A stretch of 64,000 nt of DNA from an uncultured Cellvibrio sp. Lineage in GTDB: Bacteria; Pseudomonadota; Gammaproteobacteria; Pseudomonadales; Cellvibrionaceae. The stretch's first letter is position 1. Each line of letters opens with the position of its first letter. This document shows, piece after piece, positions 1-8,819 of this stretch. Below the pieces are notes generated by a model. The model did no database searches. It was not told the origin of the DNA and saw only the letters and a program-made list of their open reading frames with translations. Location of the stretch: positions 60,382 through 124,381 of the forward strand of contig CALFXJ010000044.1 of NCBI GenBank assembly GCA_937958105.1, given 5' to 3'. A program made the translations under genes and the position numbers.

Positions 1-577
1 GATGCTGCCACGAGAGCCACGAGAGTTGCGTGTTGTCCGGATTTAAACGTGGATTGCTGTAAAAATCTGCACCGCTGACCAGCACCCTGGTCTGCTGCGA
101 GCCATCCAGAGGCAAGGCAACAATAGCGCTGACTGATTCCTGATCCGGCTGGGTGTGATCTTCACGGACGCAGATTAATTGCTGACGTTGTTCATCGATA
201 CAAAAGTCGGCGTAACAGAATTTTCCTTCCGGACTCAGCGGGCGCATGGTGTGCTGAAAGGTGTCCAGCCGATAGACCCGCTGATCCGCGTCCAGGACAA
301 AGTACACAAATCCCTTGTGGACGATGTAATTTCCCCCACCATATTCATAAGCGCGGGTGCGCAGGCTGGCGGGAGCTGATAATAATTCTTCGCGCATACC
401 CTTGTGCAGACGGACCAGCGCATTGCGGCCTTTTTCCTGCGGGCGTGACTCCAGCCAGTAAACGGCTTCACCATCAAATCGTGGTTCGCTCAGCTGCACA
501 GTTTTCTCTGTCAGGGAGCGGGCGCTGATGGGCGACTTCCAGCTGCCGTAAGCTGCGGTGGAAATTGTCTGATTCAT
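1..577 (-). CDS. S9-family (prolyl oligopeptidase-like) peptidase, N-terminal part, cut by the window edge
   Basis: About 192 codons of a gene that reads leftwards out of the window. The visible protein begins MNQTISTAAYGSWKSPI and continues with short repeats such as EAVYWLESRP, YEYGGGNY and NPDNTQLSWLSW, which look like beta-propeller blades of acylaminoacyl-peptidase/dipeptidyl-aminopeptidase proteins. The catalytic hydrolase domain with Ser-Asp-His would lie outside the window, so activity cannot be checked. The ATG at 577-575 has an AGAAGG ribosome binding site 8 nt upstream. No signal peptide is visible, which suggests a cytoplasmic peptidase of short peptides. The gene is divergent from tilS with about 120 bp between the starts. 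Family call rests on pattern reading of the propeller only. Confidence 0.8.
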   Translation of the reverse strand, partial: MNQTISTAAYGSWKSPISARSLTEKTVQLSEPRFDGEAVYWLESRPQEKGRNALVRLHKGMREELLSAPASLRTRAYEYGGGNYIVHKGFVYFVLDADQRVYRLDTFQHTMRPLSPEGKFCYADFCIDEQRQQLICVREDHTQPDQESVSAIVALPLDGSQQTRVLVSGADFYSNPRLNPDNTQLSWLSWQH

Positions 578-698
578 AAGCATAGCCTTCTGGTTTGGTG
601 GCGGGCATTGTGCTGCGCTCCGGTTGGGACTTCAACCGCCTGGTTTTTATTCCCCGCACTTTCGGGTTTAATGGCGGCATTTACCTGCGGAATCCACC

Positions 699-2027
699 AT
701 GTTTACGCCAGCTGCACTCCATAAACACCTCCCTTCCGACGCCAGCCGACTCTGGGTAGGGTTCAGTGGCGGGCTGGATTCGGTGGTGCTGCTTCACGCG
801 CTGGTGCAGCTGAAGCTGCCGGTGACTGCCATCCATGTCAATCACCAGATCTCGCCTAACGCACTGCACTGGCAGCAACATTGTGCTGAGTTATGCGCAG
901 GCTGGGGCGTGGACTTTATTGCCGAAGCCGTGCGGGTGGAGCCAGCGGGGAAAGGACTGGAAGATGCGGCGCGCAGCGCGCGCTACGCGGTATTTCAGAA
1001 ATATGTCGCGGAAGGTGATTGTTTACTTACCGCTCACCACGCGGATGATCAGGCGGAAACTCTCCTGTTGCGGTTACTGCGCGGCAGCGGCCCCCGTGGA
1101 CTGGCAGCCATGGCGCGGCAGCGTCCGCTGGGTAAGGCCCGATTGATAAGGCCGCTGCTGGACGTCCGCCGCAAGGAACTGGAAGCCTACGCCATTGCCC
1201 ATCAGTTGCGCTGGGTAGACGACGAGAGCAATCTTGATACCCGGTATGACCGCAATTATCTGCGCCAGGAGGTCATGCCATTGCTGGCCGCACGCTGGCC
1301 TGATTACACCCGCCGTTGGCAGCAGAGCGCCCAGGCCTGCGCTGAAAGCGAACACTTACTGGAGGAACTGGCGGCCGAAGATCTCGCGCGGGCGTTACCT
1401 CGGCCGGAACGGCAGGGCTGGAGTCTGGCGCTGCCGATACTTCGTGAACTGTCAGCTCCTCGGCGCCACAATTTATTCCGTTACTGGTTTCGTCAGCACC
1501 ACTTCGCCGCACCGGAAGCGATTCATCTACAGCATATCGATACTCAATTGATCTTTGGGCGCCGGGATGCGGAAGGCGAGGTCCGCTGGGGCGAGGTGGT
1601 AGTGCAGGATTTCCGGGAACGTTTATATATCCGGCCATCCGCAGCACCGGGAGCCAGCGAGTCAACAGATGTCTCAGTGTGGCAGCTGTCAGGCAAAACC
1701 TGCGAATGCATCCTTTCGCCTGGCACGTCACTGGAATTCAAATACGGCACAGCGGCAGCGGGAGCTGACTATCTGCGCGCCGACATTAACAGTGTGGAGT
1801 TGCGCTGGAGGCGTGGGGGTGAACGCTGCCGTCCCGTCGGCCGTGCCCACTCCCAGACCTTGAAGAAACTGCTGCAGGAGCAGGGACTCGAACCCTGGTG
1901 GCGCGAGTGCCTGCCACTGGTATATGTGGAAGACCAACTGGCCGCTGTGGGGGACTTATGGATATGCGCTGGCTTTGAGGCGACACCCGGCGAGCCGGGG
2001 TATCGATTGCATTGGCACATTCGCTGA
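699..2027 (+). CDS. tilS: tRNA(Ile)-lysidine synthetase
   Basis: Ligates lysine to C34 of the CAU-anticodon tRNA-Ile using ATP, changing both its charging and its codon reading from AUG to AUA; an essential cytoplasmic enzyme. The N-type ATP pyrophosphatase P-loop SGGLDS is at residues 23-28, followed by HHADDQAETLLLRLLRGSG near residue 115, which is typical of TilS. The C-terminal part carries the small TilS substrate-binding domains, including WRRGGERCRPVGR. Length of 442 residues is normal. The ATG at 699 follows a weak GGA-type site. It is the first gene of a rightward run with pyrG 136 bp downstream. In many relatives accA lies upstream; here a divergent peptidase gene does. Confidence 0.95.
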   Translation: MFTPAALHKHLPSDASRLWVGFSGGLDSVVLLHALVQLKLPVTAIHVNHQISPNALHWQQHCAELCAGWGVDFIAEAVRVEPAGKGLEDAARSARYAVFQKYVAEGDCLLTAHHADDQAETLLLRLLRGSGPRGLAAMARQRPLGKARLIRPLLDVRRKELEAYAIAHQLRWVDDESNLDTRYDRNYLRQEVMPLLAARWPDYTRRWQQSAQACAESEHLLEELAAEDLARALPRPERQGWSLALPILRELSAPRRHNLFRYWFRQHHFAAPEAIHLQHIDTQLIFGRRDAEGEVRWGEVVVQDFRERLYIRPSAAPGASESTDVSVWQLSGKTCECILSPGTSLEFKYGTAAAGADYLRADINSVELRWRRGGERCRPVGRAHSQTLKKLLQEQGLEPWWRECLPLVYVEDQLAAVGDLWICAGFEATPGEPGYRLHWHIR

Positions 2028-2045
2028 ACCTTCGGCAGCTTTTCG

Positions 2046-2074
2046 TTGAGGCAACCCCCGCTTTCTGGTAGTCT
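2046..2074 (+). promoter_or_regulatory. Candidate sigma-70 promoter for pyrG
   Basis: TTGAGG at 2046-2051 and TAGTCT at 2069-2074 are separated by exactly 17 bp, in the 136-bp space between tilS and pyrG. This would give pyrG-kdsA-eno their own transcript start. Match to consensus is moderate; no experimental support. Confidence 0.4.
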
Positions 2075-2163
2075 GGCGCCCCGTCCTGAAAGGTAAAGAC
2101 CAGTCCTTCTGGTGACTTGCCCACGCATCTGCACTGCATCACTCAATTTCTACAAGGCTTCAA

Positions 2164-3789
2164 ATGACACGCTATATATTCGTCACAGGCGGTGTTGTAT
2201 CGTCTCTCGGTAAAGGTATTGCTTCAGCTTCCCTGGCTGCCATTCTCGAGTCCCGCGGTCTCAAAGTGACCATCATGAAACTGGACCCGTATATCAATGT
2301 TGATCCGGGTACCATGAGCCCGTTCCAGCACGGTGAGGTATTTGTTACCGAAGATGGTGCCGAAACCGACCTGGACCTGGGGCATTACGAACGTTTTATC
2401 CGTACGAAGATGACCCGCCGTAACAACTTCACTACCGGCCGGGTGTATGAAACCGTACTGCGCAAAGAGCGACGCGGCGATTATCTGGGCGGGACAGTGC
2501 AGGTTATTCCGCATATCACCGATGAGATCAAGCGCCGTATCGTTGAAGGCGGCCGTGACGTGGATGTAGCGCTGGTGGAAATCGGTGGTACCGTTGGTGA
2601 TATCGAATCCCAACCTTTCCTTGAAGCAGTGCGTCAGTTGAAAGTTGAACTGGGGCCGCAACATTCCCTGCTGATTCACCTGACGCTGGTGCCTTACATC
2701 GCCACTGCTGGTGAAACCAAAACCAAGCCCACCCAACACTCTGTAAAAGAACTGCGTTCTATTGGTCTGCAGCCGGATGTGTTGCTGTGCCGTTCAGAAA
2801 AACTGGTGGACGAAGACTCGCGTCGCAAGATTGCGCTATTTACCAATGTTGCTGAACGCGCGGTAGTGCCGCTGCCGGACGCCAATACCATCTACGCCAT
2901 CCCGCGCCTGCTGAATGAGTTTGGCCTGGATCAGATCGTGGTGGATCAGTTTGGTATCAATTGCCCGCCCGCCGATCTGAGCGAGTGGGATCGTGTAGTG
3001 GATGGCAAACTGAATCCTGAGCATGCAGTGACCATTGCCATGGTCGGTAAATACATGGATCTGCTCGACGCCTATAAATCCCTGACGGAAGCACTGACTC
3101 ACGCGGGTATTCATGCGCGTACCAAGGTGAACGTTAATTACATTGATTCAGAGCGCGTTGAAAATGAAGGCGTCGGTATTTTAAAAGATGCCGATGCGAT
3201 TCTGGTGCCCGGCGGTTTTGGTGAGCGCGGTGTCGAAGGCAAATTGATGGCGGTGCAATACGCCCGTGAAAATAAAGTGCCTTATCTGGGCATTTGCCTC
3301 GGGATGCAGTCTGTGGTGATTGAATTTGCACGCAATGTACTCGGCCTTAAAGGTGCCAACTCCACAGAATTTGATAAAAACTCTCCGCACCCGGTCATAG
3401 GTTTGATCACTGAATGGATCACCGCTGATGGCGCGGTGGAAAAGCGCGATGAAAGTTCTGATCTGGGTGGCACCATGCGCCTGGGGGCGCAGGAATGTCG
3501 TCTGGTCAGCGGCTCCAAAGCGCGGGAAATTTATGGCGCTGACGTAATCGTAGAACGTCATCGTCACCGTTACGAAGTAAACAACAACTACGTTGATCAA
3601 TTGCAGAAAGCCGGCCTGCGTATCGGCGGCTGGTCTGCGGATGACACCTTAGTCGAGGTGGTGGAACTGCCAGATCATCCCTGGTTTGTTGCCTGTCAGT
3701 TCCACCCGGAATTCACCTCAACACCGCGCGACGGACATCCCCTGTTCAGCAGCTTTGTGCAGGCGGCCCTGAGCCACAAAACATCCTGA
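2164..3789 (+). CDS. pyrG: CTP synthase
   Basis: Converts UTP to CTP with ATP and ammonia taken from glutamine, the last step of pyrimidine nucleotide synthesis. The N-terminal synthetase domain starts TRYIFVTGGVVSSLGKGI, the characteristic nucleotide-binding segment, with DPYINVDPGTMSPFQHGE just after. The C-terminal class I glutamine amidotransferase domain has the nucleophile motif GICLGMQ and the HPEF histidine-glutamate pair near the end. The length of 541 residues is close to the E. coli enzyme. The start has an AAGG site a few bases upstream. The pyrG-kdsA-eno order is conserved in many gammaproteobacteria. Confidence 0.98.
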   Translation: MTRYIFVTGGVVSSLGKGIASASLAAILESRGLKVTIMKLDPYINVDPGTMSPFQHGEVFVTEDGAETDLDLGHYERFIRTKMTRRNNFTTGRVYETVLRKERRGDYLGGTVQVIPHITDEIKRRIVEGGRDVDVALVEIGGTVGDIESQPFLEAVRQLKVELGPQHSLLIHLTLVPYIATAGETKTKPTQHSVKELRSIGLQPDVLLCRSEKLVDEDSRRKIALFTNVAERAVVPLPDANTIYAIPRLLNEFGLDQIVVDQFGINCPPADLSEWDRVVDGKLNPEHAVTIAMVGKYMDLLDAYKSLTEALTHAGIHARTKVNVNYIDSERVENEGVGILKDADAILVPGGFGERGVEGKLMAVQYARENKVPYLGICLGMQSVVIEFARNVLGLKGANSTEFDKNSPHPVIGLITEWITADGAVEKRDESSDLGGTMRLGAQECRLVSGSKAREIYGADVIVERHRHRYEVNNNYVDQLQKAGLRIGGWSADDTLVEVVELPDHPWFVACQFHPEFTSTPRDGHPLFSSFVQAALSHKTS

Positions 3790-3848
3790 GTTGCAGTGTT
3801 AATTGACCGGCAGGGGCGCAACCGCTGCGGGTCATGATGGAGAAGTAG

Positions 3849-4700
3849 ATGACAGCTAAGACAGTACAGATCGGCAAGCTCACCGTCGGCAACCATTTGC
3901 CCTTTGTATTATTCGGGGGCATGAATGTGCTTGAATCCCGCGATATGGCGATGCAGGTGGCCGAGGCTTACGTGAAGGTAACGCAGAAACTTGGCATTCC
4001 TTACGTATTCAAAGCTTCGTTCGACAAAGCCAATCGTTCTTCAATTCATTCCTATCGCGGTCCGGGTATGGAAGAGGGATTGAAAATTTTTCAGGAAATC
4101 AAGCAGACCTTCGGTATCCCGGTGATTACCGATGTGCATGAAATCTTTCAGTGTCAGCCGGTGGCCGATGTCTGTGATGTGATTCAGTTGCCTGCTTTTC
4201 TCGCCCGGCAGACGGATCTGGTGATGGCCATGGCGAAAACCAACGCGGTCATCAACATCAAAAAACCGCAGTTCCTCAGCCCCGGTCAGATGAAAAATAT
4301 CGTGGAAAAATTCCGCGAATGTGGTAACGACCAGATCATTCTGTGTGACCGCGGCACCAACTTTGGCTATGACAATCTGGTGGTGGATATGCTGGGCTTC
4401 CGCACCATGCGTGAAGTCAGTGACAACGCCCCGGTGATCTTTGATGTAACCCATTCCCTGCAGTGTCGCGACCCCATGGGGGCTGCCTCGAGCGGCCGTC
4501 GCCATCAGGTAGCCGAACTCGCACGGGCGGGAATGGCAGTAGGTCTGGCAGGTCTGTTCCTCGAAGCACACCCGGACCCGGACAAAGCCAGATGCGACGG
4601 CCCCAGCGCCTTGCCACTCGACAAGCTGGAGCCTTTCCTCGCGCAAATGAAAGCACTTGATGATCTGGTAAAAAGTTTTCCTGCACTGGACATCAAGTAA
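3849..4700 (+). CDS. kdsA: 2-dehydro-3-deoxyphosphooctonate aldolase (KDO-8-P synthase)
   Basis: Condenses phosphoenolpyruvate with arabinose 5-phosphate to KDO-8-phosphate, the first committed step to the KDO sugar of lipopolysaccharide inner core. The 283-residue protein has the class I DAHP-synthase-type barrel with FGGMNVLESRD near the N terminus, FKASFDKANRSS, the strand TDVHE, KKPQFLSPGQM and DVTHSLQ. It indicates a Gram-negative outer membrane. It lies 59 bp after pyrG and 34 bp before eno, so the three are probably co-transcribed. AGAAG precedes the ATG at 3849. Confidence 0.97.
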   Translation: MTAKTVQIGKLTVGNHLPFVLFGGMNVLESRDMAMQVAEAYVKVTQKLGIPYVFKASFDKANRSSIHSYRGPGMEEGLKIFQEIKQTFGIPVITDVHEIFQCQPVADVCDVIQLPAFLARQTDLVMAMAKTNAVINIKKPQFLSPGQMKNIVEKFRECGNDQIILCDRGTNFGYDNLVVDMLGFRTMREVSDNAPVIFDVTHSLQCRDPMGAASSGRRHQVAELARAGMAVGLAGLFLEAHPDPDKARCDGPSALPLDKLEPFLAQMKALDDLVKSFPALDIK

Positions 4701-4734
4701 TTATTAAATTTTTAAAAGAACCAACGGAGTAACC

Positions 4735-6024
4735 ATGAGCAAGATAGTCGACATTAAAGCGTTTGAAGTTTTGGATAGCCGCGGCAACCCCACCGTGATG
4801 GCAGAAGTCATTCTGGCAGATGGCTCAGTAGGATCAGCTTGTGCACCGTCCGGCGCTTCAACCGGTTCGCGTGAAGCGTTGGAACTGCGCGATGGCGACA
4901 AATCCCGCTATATGGGCAAAGGTGTATTGAAAGCGGTTGAAAACATCAACACCACCATCAAAGAGCTGCTGGTAGGAAAGGACGCGTTGAATCAGCGTGA
5001 CCTGGATGATGCCATGATCAAGGCTGATGGTACTGATAACAAATCCGTACTGGGAGCCAATGCCATCCTCGCCGTTTCGCTGGCTGCTGCAAAAGCCGCT
5101 GCAATCTCCAAAAAAGTGCCGCTGTACGCACACATTGCTGACCTGAACGGCACCCCCGGAAAATACTCCATGCCGGTACCTATGATGAACATCATCAACG
5201 GTGGTGAGCACGCAGACAACAACGTCGACATCCAGGAATTCATGGTGCAGCCGGTAGGTGCAAAAACCTTCGCTGAAGCTCTGCGCATGGGTGCAGAGAT
5301 TTTCCATAACCTGAAAAAAATCCTGCACGATCAAGGCCTGAACACAGCCGTAGGTGACGAAGGGGGTTTTGCTCCCAACCTGCCGTCTAACGAAGACGCA
5401 TTGAAAGTAATCGCCACTGCTGTTGAGAAAGCCGGTTATAAACTGGGTGATAACGTTACCCTGGCTCTGGACTGCGCCTCTTCCGAATTCTACAAAGACG
5501 GAAAATACGACCTGGCTGGCGAAGGTAAAGTATTCACCTCAGCTGAGTTCTCCGATTACCTGGCTGAGCTGGCCAACAAATACCCGATCATTTCTATCGA
5601 AGATGGTAAAGATGAAAGCGACTGGGATGGCTGGGCAGACCTGACTAACAAGATCGGCAATAAAGTTCAGCTGGTAGGCGATGACCTGTTTGTTACCAAC
5701 ACCAAGATCCTTAAAGAAGGTATCGAGAAGAAAATCGCTAACTCCATCCTCATCAAGTTCAACCAGATCGGCTCTCTGTCCGAAACACTGGATGCTATCA
5801 AGATGGCTCAGGATGCAGGTTACACCGCTGTAATTTCTCACCGCTCCGGTGAAACTGAAGATACCACCATCGCTGACCTGGCCGTTGCCACTGCAGCGGG
5901 TCAGATCAAGACCGGTTCACTGTGTCGTTCTGACCGTGTATCCAAGTACAACCGTCTGCTGCGCATCGAAGCAGAATTGGGCGCCGCAGCACCTTATAAA
6001 GGTCGTGCGGAATTCAAGGCGTAA
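4735..6024 (+). CDS. eno: Enolase (phosphopyruvate hydratase)
   Basis: Interconverts 2-phosphoglycerate and phosphoenolpyruvate in glycolysis and gluconeogenesis; also a scaffold partner of RNase E in gammaproteobacteria. Visible signatures are DSRGNPT at the N terminus, GDEGGFAPNL, the metal-binding stretch SIEDGKDESDWDGW, KFNQIGSLSETLDA containing the catalytic lysine, and SHRSGETEDT. The 429-residue length is standard. A CGGAG site precedes the ATG. A strong hairpin terminator follows 17 bp after the stop, closing the pyrG-kdsA-eno unit. Confidence 0.98.
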   Translation: MSKIVDIKAFEVLDSRGNPTVMAEVILADGSVGSACAPSGASTGSREALELRDGDKSRYMGKGVLKAVENINTTIKELLVGKDALNQRDLDDAMIKADGTDNKSVLGANAILAVSLAAAKAAAISKKVPLYAHIADLNGTPGKYSMPVPMMNIINGGEHADNNVDIQEFMVQPVGAKTFAEALRMGAEIFHNLKKILHDQGLNTAVGDEGGFAPNLPSNEDALKVIATAVEKAGYKLGDNVTLALDCASSEFYKDGKYDLAGEGKVFTSAEFSDYLAELANKYPIISIEDGKDESDWDGWADLTNKIGNKVQLVGDDLFVTNTKILKEGIEKKIANSILIKFNQIGSLSETLDAIKMAQDAGYTAVISHRSGETEDTTIADLAVATAAGQIKTGSLCRSDRVSKYNRLLRIEAELGAAAPYKGRAEFKA

Positions 6025-6040
6025 TTCAGCGCATGCTCTA

Positions 6041-6069
6041 ACAAACGGGCCCTCAGCGGCCCGTTTTGT
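6041..6069 (+). terminator. Rho-independent terminator after eno
   Basis: Arms AAACGGGCC (6043-6051) and GGCCCGTTT (6058-6066) form a perfect 9-bp GC-rich stem around CTCAGC, followed by a short T-rich tract. Confidence 0.85.
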
Positions 6070-6162
6070 TTTCTGCTTAACATGTCGCCCATCATCGGGT
6101 GCTATTCCCCGCCACAATTGTGTAAGATTGCCGATCATCACACACGAGCAACTGACGCCATT

Positions 6163-6441
6163 ATGAAATGGATGCTGGGTATATTGATTCTTCTGCTGGC
6201 CGCGCTGCAATACCGTCTATGGGTCAGCGAAGGCAGCCTTGCCGATGTCAAAAGACTGGAGCGGGAGATCAAACTGCAGCAGGCGGATAACAGTCGGTTG
6301 CGGGAACGTAATCGCATACTTGCCGTGGAAGTGGAAGATCTGAAAACCGGTCTCGACAGCGTGGAAGAACGTGCACGTAATGATATTGGCATGATCAAAA
6401 AAGACGAGACATTTTTTATGATTCTCGAACCCCGAAAATAA
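6163..6441 (+). CDS. ftsB: Cell division protein FtsB
   Basis: Small bitopic divisome protein that joins FtsL and FtsQ and helps activate septal peptidoglycan synthesis by FtsWI. From the ATG at 6163 the protein is 92 residues: a short cytoplasmic start, one membrane segment (MLGILILLLAALQYRLW), then a periplasmic coiled coil with heptad leucines and charged residues, ending in the FtsB-like ERARNDIGMIKKDETFF. An in-frame ATG at 6082 would add 27 polar residues inside the leader after the eno terminator and is unlikely. ispD follows after 24 bp; the ftsB-ispD-ispF order is typical. Confidence 0.93.
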   Translation: MKWMLGILILLLAALQYRLWVSEGSLADVKRLEREIKLQQADNSRLRERNRILAVEVEDLKTGLDSVEERARNDIGMIKKDETFFMILEPRK

Positions 6442-6465
6442 CGTGCCGGCCTTGCCTGATTTTTC

Positions 6466-7185
6466 ATGAGCCATTCATCTTCATCACCCCGTTACTGGAT
6501 CATCGTACCCGCCGCTGGTGTGGGGGCTCGTATGGGTGCGGGTAAGCCCAAGCAGTATCTGACGTTACTGGGCAAGACAATCCTTGAACACACGATAGGG
6601 CGCTTGCTCAGCGTGCCGGATGTTGCGGGTCTGCTGGTGGCTGTCAGCCCGGATGATGACACCTGGCCGCAGTTGTCTATCAGCACCCATCCCGGGGTTA
6701 CACGTATTAATGGTGGAGCGGAGCGCAGCTACTCAGTGCTGAATGCCCTGGATGCCTTGTCGGGGCAGGCTGAAGCAAATGACTGGGTTCTGGTTCACGA
6801 CGCAGCGCGCCCCTGTATAACACCGTCTTCCATTCAAACATTGTGTGTGGAACTGGCGGATGATCCAGTGGGTGGAATACTCGCGGTGCCGGTCAGCGAT
6901 ACCGTCAAAAGAGTGAGTCGGGATCGCAGCATCACGCAAACTCTGGATCGCAGCGAGCTGTGGCTGGCACAAACCCCGCAACTTTTTCGTTACGGCCTGC
7001 TGCGCGCAACGCTTGCCGATGCACTGGCGCGTTGCCAGCCAATCACTGACGAAGCATCGGCTTTGGAGGCGGGCGGTTATCCCCACCGCGTCGTAAAAGG
7101 TCGCGCGGATAACATCAAGATTACCCGTCCCGAAGATCTTGCCTTGGCACAGACAATTTTGCAGCAACAGGAACAAACACTATGA
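6466..7185 (+). CDS. ispD: 2-C-methyl-D-erythritol 4-phosphate cytidylyltransferase
   Basis: Third enzyme of the MEP isoprenoid pathway: transfers CMP from CTP to methylerythritol phosphate. The nucleotidyltransferase signature AAGVGARMGAGKPKQYL is at the N terminus, followed by VLVHDAARPC and VPVSDTVKRV. The length of 239 residues is typical. The stop overlaps the ispF start by 4 nt (ATGA), indicating translational coupling. Together with pyrG upstream, CTP supply and use sit in one neighbourhood, though that may be coincidental. Confidence 0.96.
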   Translation: MSHSSSSPRYWIIVPAAGVGARMGAGKPKQYLTLLGKTILEHTIGRLLSVPDVAGLLVAVSPDDDTWPQLSISTHPGVTRINGGAERSYSVLNALDALSGQAEANDWVLVHDAARPCITPSSIQTLCVELADDPVGGILAVPVSDTVKRVSRDRSITQTLDRSELWLAQTPQLFRYGLLRATLADALARCQPITDEASALEAGGYPHRVVKGRADNIKITRPEDLALAQTILQQQEQTL

Positions 7186-7655
7186 GAATCGGACATGGTT
7201 ACGACGTTCATGCCTTTGGCCCGGGCGATAAAATTGTTATCGGCGGCGTCGTGATTCCTCACCACCACGGGCTGATTGCGCACTCCGATGGCGATGTACT
7301 TCTGCATGCATTAAGTGATGCACTGCTGGGCGCCGCAGCCCTGGGTGATATCGGAAAACACTTTCCCGATACCGATATGCAATACCGCAATGCCGACAGC
7401 CGGGCATTGTTGCGTATGGTCTACGGCAAGGTAAAAGCCTGTGGCTGGGCTCTGGAAAATGCCGACATGACCATTGTGGCTCAGGCACCGCGCATGGCGA
7501 ATTATATTTCCCACATGGTCGAACACGTTGCAGAAGACCTGGAGTGTGCGCTGGACCAGATCAACATCAAGGCAACCACCACTGAACGTCTGGGGTTCAC
7601 CGGGCGCGAAGAAGGTATCTCGGCATATGCAGTAGTGTTGCTCAACAAACGTTGA
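7182..7655 (+). CDS. ispF: 2-C-methyl-D-erythritol 2,4-cyclodiphosphate synthase
   Basis: Cyclises CDP-methylerythritol 2-phosphate with release of CMP, the fifth MEP step. The protein (157 residues) starts MRIGHGYDVHAF, whose Asp and His bind the catalytic zinc, and has HSDGDVLLHALSDALLGA and KATTTERLGFTGR, all diagnostic. A homotrimeric cytoplasmic enzyme. Starts inside the end of ispD. Confidence 0.97.
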   Translation: MRIGHGYDVHAFGPGDKIVIGGVVIPHHHGLIAHSDGDVLLHALSDALLGAAALGDIGKHFPDTDMQYRNADSRALLRMVYGKVKACGWALENADMTIVAQAPRMANYISHMVEHVAEDLECALDQINIKATTTERLGFTGREEGISAYAVVLLNKR

Positions 7656-7707
7656 TGCAGTCCAAACAATATTTGCTGAATAAAATCCCATCCATGAGCC
7701 GCCCTTG

Positions 7708-8694
7708 ATGATGCCTACCTCGTTTTCACTGGATTTTCCCTGCACATACGGTACGCCGTCGCACTCCGCTGATTTCCGATATCTGCCGGAGGATTTTCAG
7801 GTGGATGAGGTGCTGGGCTTTGCGCCGCAGGGCGAAGGTGAGCATGTCTATCTGCATATCCGTAAGCGCGGCGAAAACACAGCATGGGTTGCGGAACAAA
7901 TTGCACGGTTGGCTCAGGTCAGCATCAATGATGTTGGTTACGGCGGGCGCAAAGACCGGCACGCGGTCACCACCCAGTGGTTCAGCGTTTATCTGCCAAA
8001 GGGGAAAGAGCCAGACTGGGAGCAGCTGAATTCTGATTCCGTTCAGCTTCTTGCCAACCATCGTCACCCGCGCAAACTACGGCGTGGCGACCATACCGAA
8101 AACCGCTTTGCCATTCGTCTGCGCAATATCGACAGCGCCGCTGTTGATGAAGTGGAGCAGCGTCTGCACAGCATCAGTGCACAGGGCGTCCCCAACTATT
8201 TTGGTGAACAGCGCTTTGGCCACCACGGCAATAATCTCAATATGGCCCAGCAGCTTTTTGCCGGGAAGCCGGTGCGTGACAAGCAGAAGCGCGGGCTGGT
8301 GTTATCGGCCGCACGTTCCTACCTGTTTAATCTGGTAACAGCAGCGCGGGTGCGGGACAACAGCTGGTCTATGCTGTTAACTGGTGATCCCGAAAAGCAA
8401 CCCAGCGGTCCACTCTGGGGGCGAGGTCGTCTGGCCAGCACCGAAGAAACCCGCAGGGTGGAAGAAGAGGCGCTGAAGGATTGGACCGAGTGGTGTAACG
8501 GGCTGGAACACGTCGGCTTACAGCAGGAGCGGCGGCCTCTGCAGCTGAAGCCGCAGGAGATGAGTTGGCAGTGGGAAGAAGCCGACTCGGCCCGACATCT
8601 GCAGCTGGCCTTTTCCCTCGAAAGTGGCGCCTTTGCCACCGCCGTATTACGGGAGATTGTCCAGCTGCGCTCTGCGGTGGCCGTCCCCGAATGA
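7708..8694 (+). CDS. truD: tRNA pseudouridine(13) synthase
   Basis: Makes pseudouridine at position 13 of tRNA-Glu. The catalytic motif GYGGRKDRHAVTTQWFS holds the active aspartate; the TruD insertion domain is indicated by NYFGEQRFGHHGNNL. The 328-residue length fits. Two consecutive ATGs at 7708 and 7711 are possible starts; neither has a strong ribosome binding site. In many gammaproteobacteria truD is followed by surE and then pcm, but here only 125 bp separate truD from pcm. Confidence 0.95.
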   Translation: MMPTSFSLDFPCTYGTPSHSADFRYLPEDFQVDEVLGFAPQGEGEHVYLHIRKRGENTAWVAEQIARLAQVSINDVGYGGRKDRHAVTTQWFSVYLPKGKEPDWEQLNSDSVQLLANHRHPRKLRRGDHTENRFAIRLRNIDSAAVDEVEQRLHSISAQGVPNYFGEQRFGHHGNNLNMAQQLFAGKPVRDKQKRGLVLSAARSYLFNLVTAARVRDNSWSMLLTGDPEKQPSGPLWGRGRLASTEETRRVEEEALKDWTEWCNGLEHVGLQQERRPLQLKPQEMSWQWEEADSARHLQLAFSLESGAFATAVLREIVQLRSAVAVPE

Positions 8695-8717
8695 TTGCCG
8701 GGGGTATTTTGAGAATA

Positions 8718-8726
8718 TGTTATAGT
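8718..8726 (+). promoter_or_regulatory. Candidate extended -10 element upstream of pcm
   Basis: TGT-TATAGT at 8718-8726 fits an extended -10 (TGn followed by TATAnT) in the short AT-richer gap between truD and pcm. No good -35 is seen, as allowed for extended -10 promoters. Weak evidence. Confidence 0.3.
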
Positions 8727-8819
8727 TTGGCAATTTTTTGGGGTGGCTGCGGCAGCAGTCAAAGAACAATGAACCCGTCAGCTAAAGAACCGGGTATAGA
8801 AAAAAGGTGAGGGCTGAGC

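Noticed and set aside
235..477. 80-codon - strand open frame near the window start
   Set aside because: It is the wrong frame of the S9 peptidase gene; the true frame runs off the window edge, so it is easy to miss.
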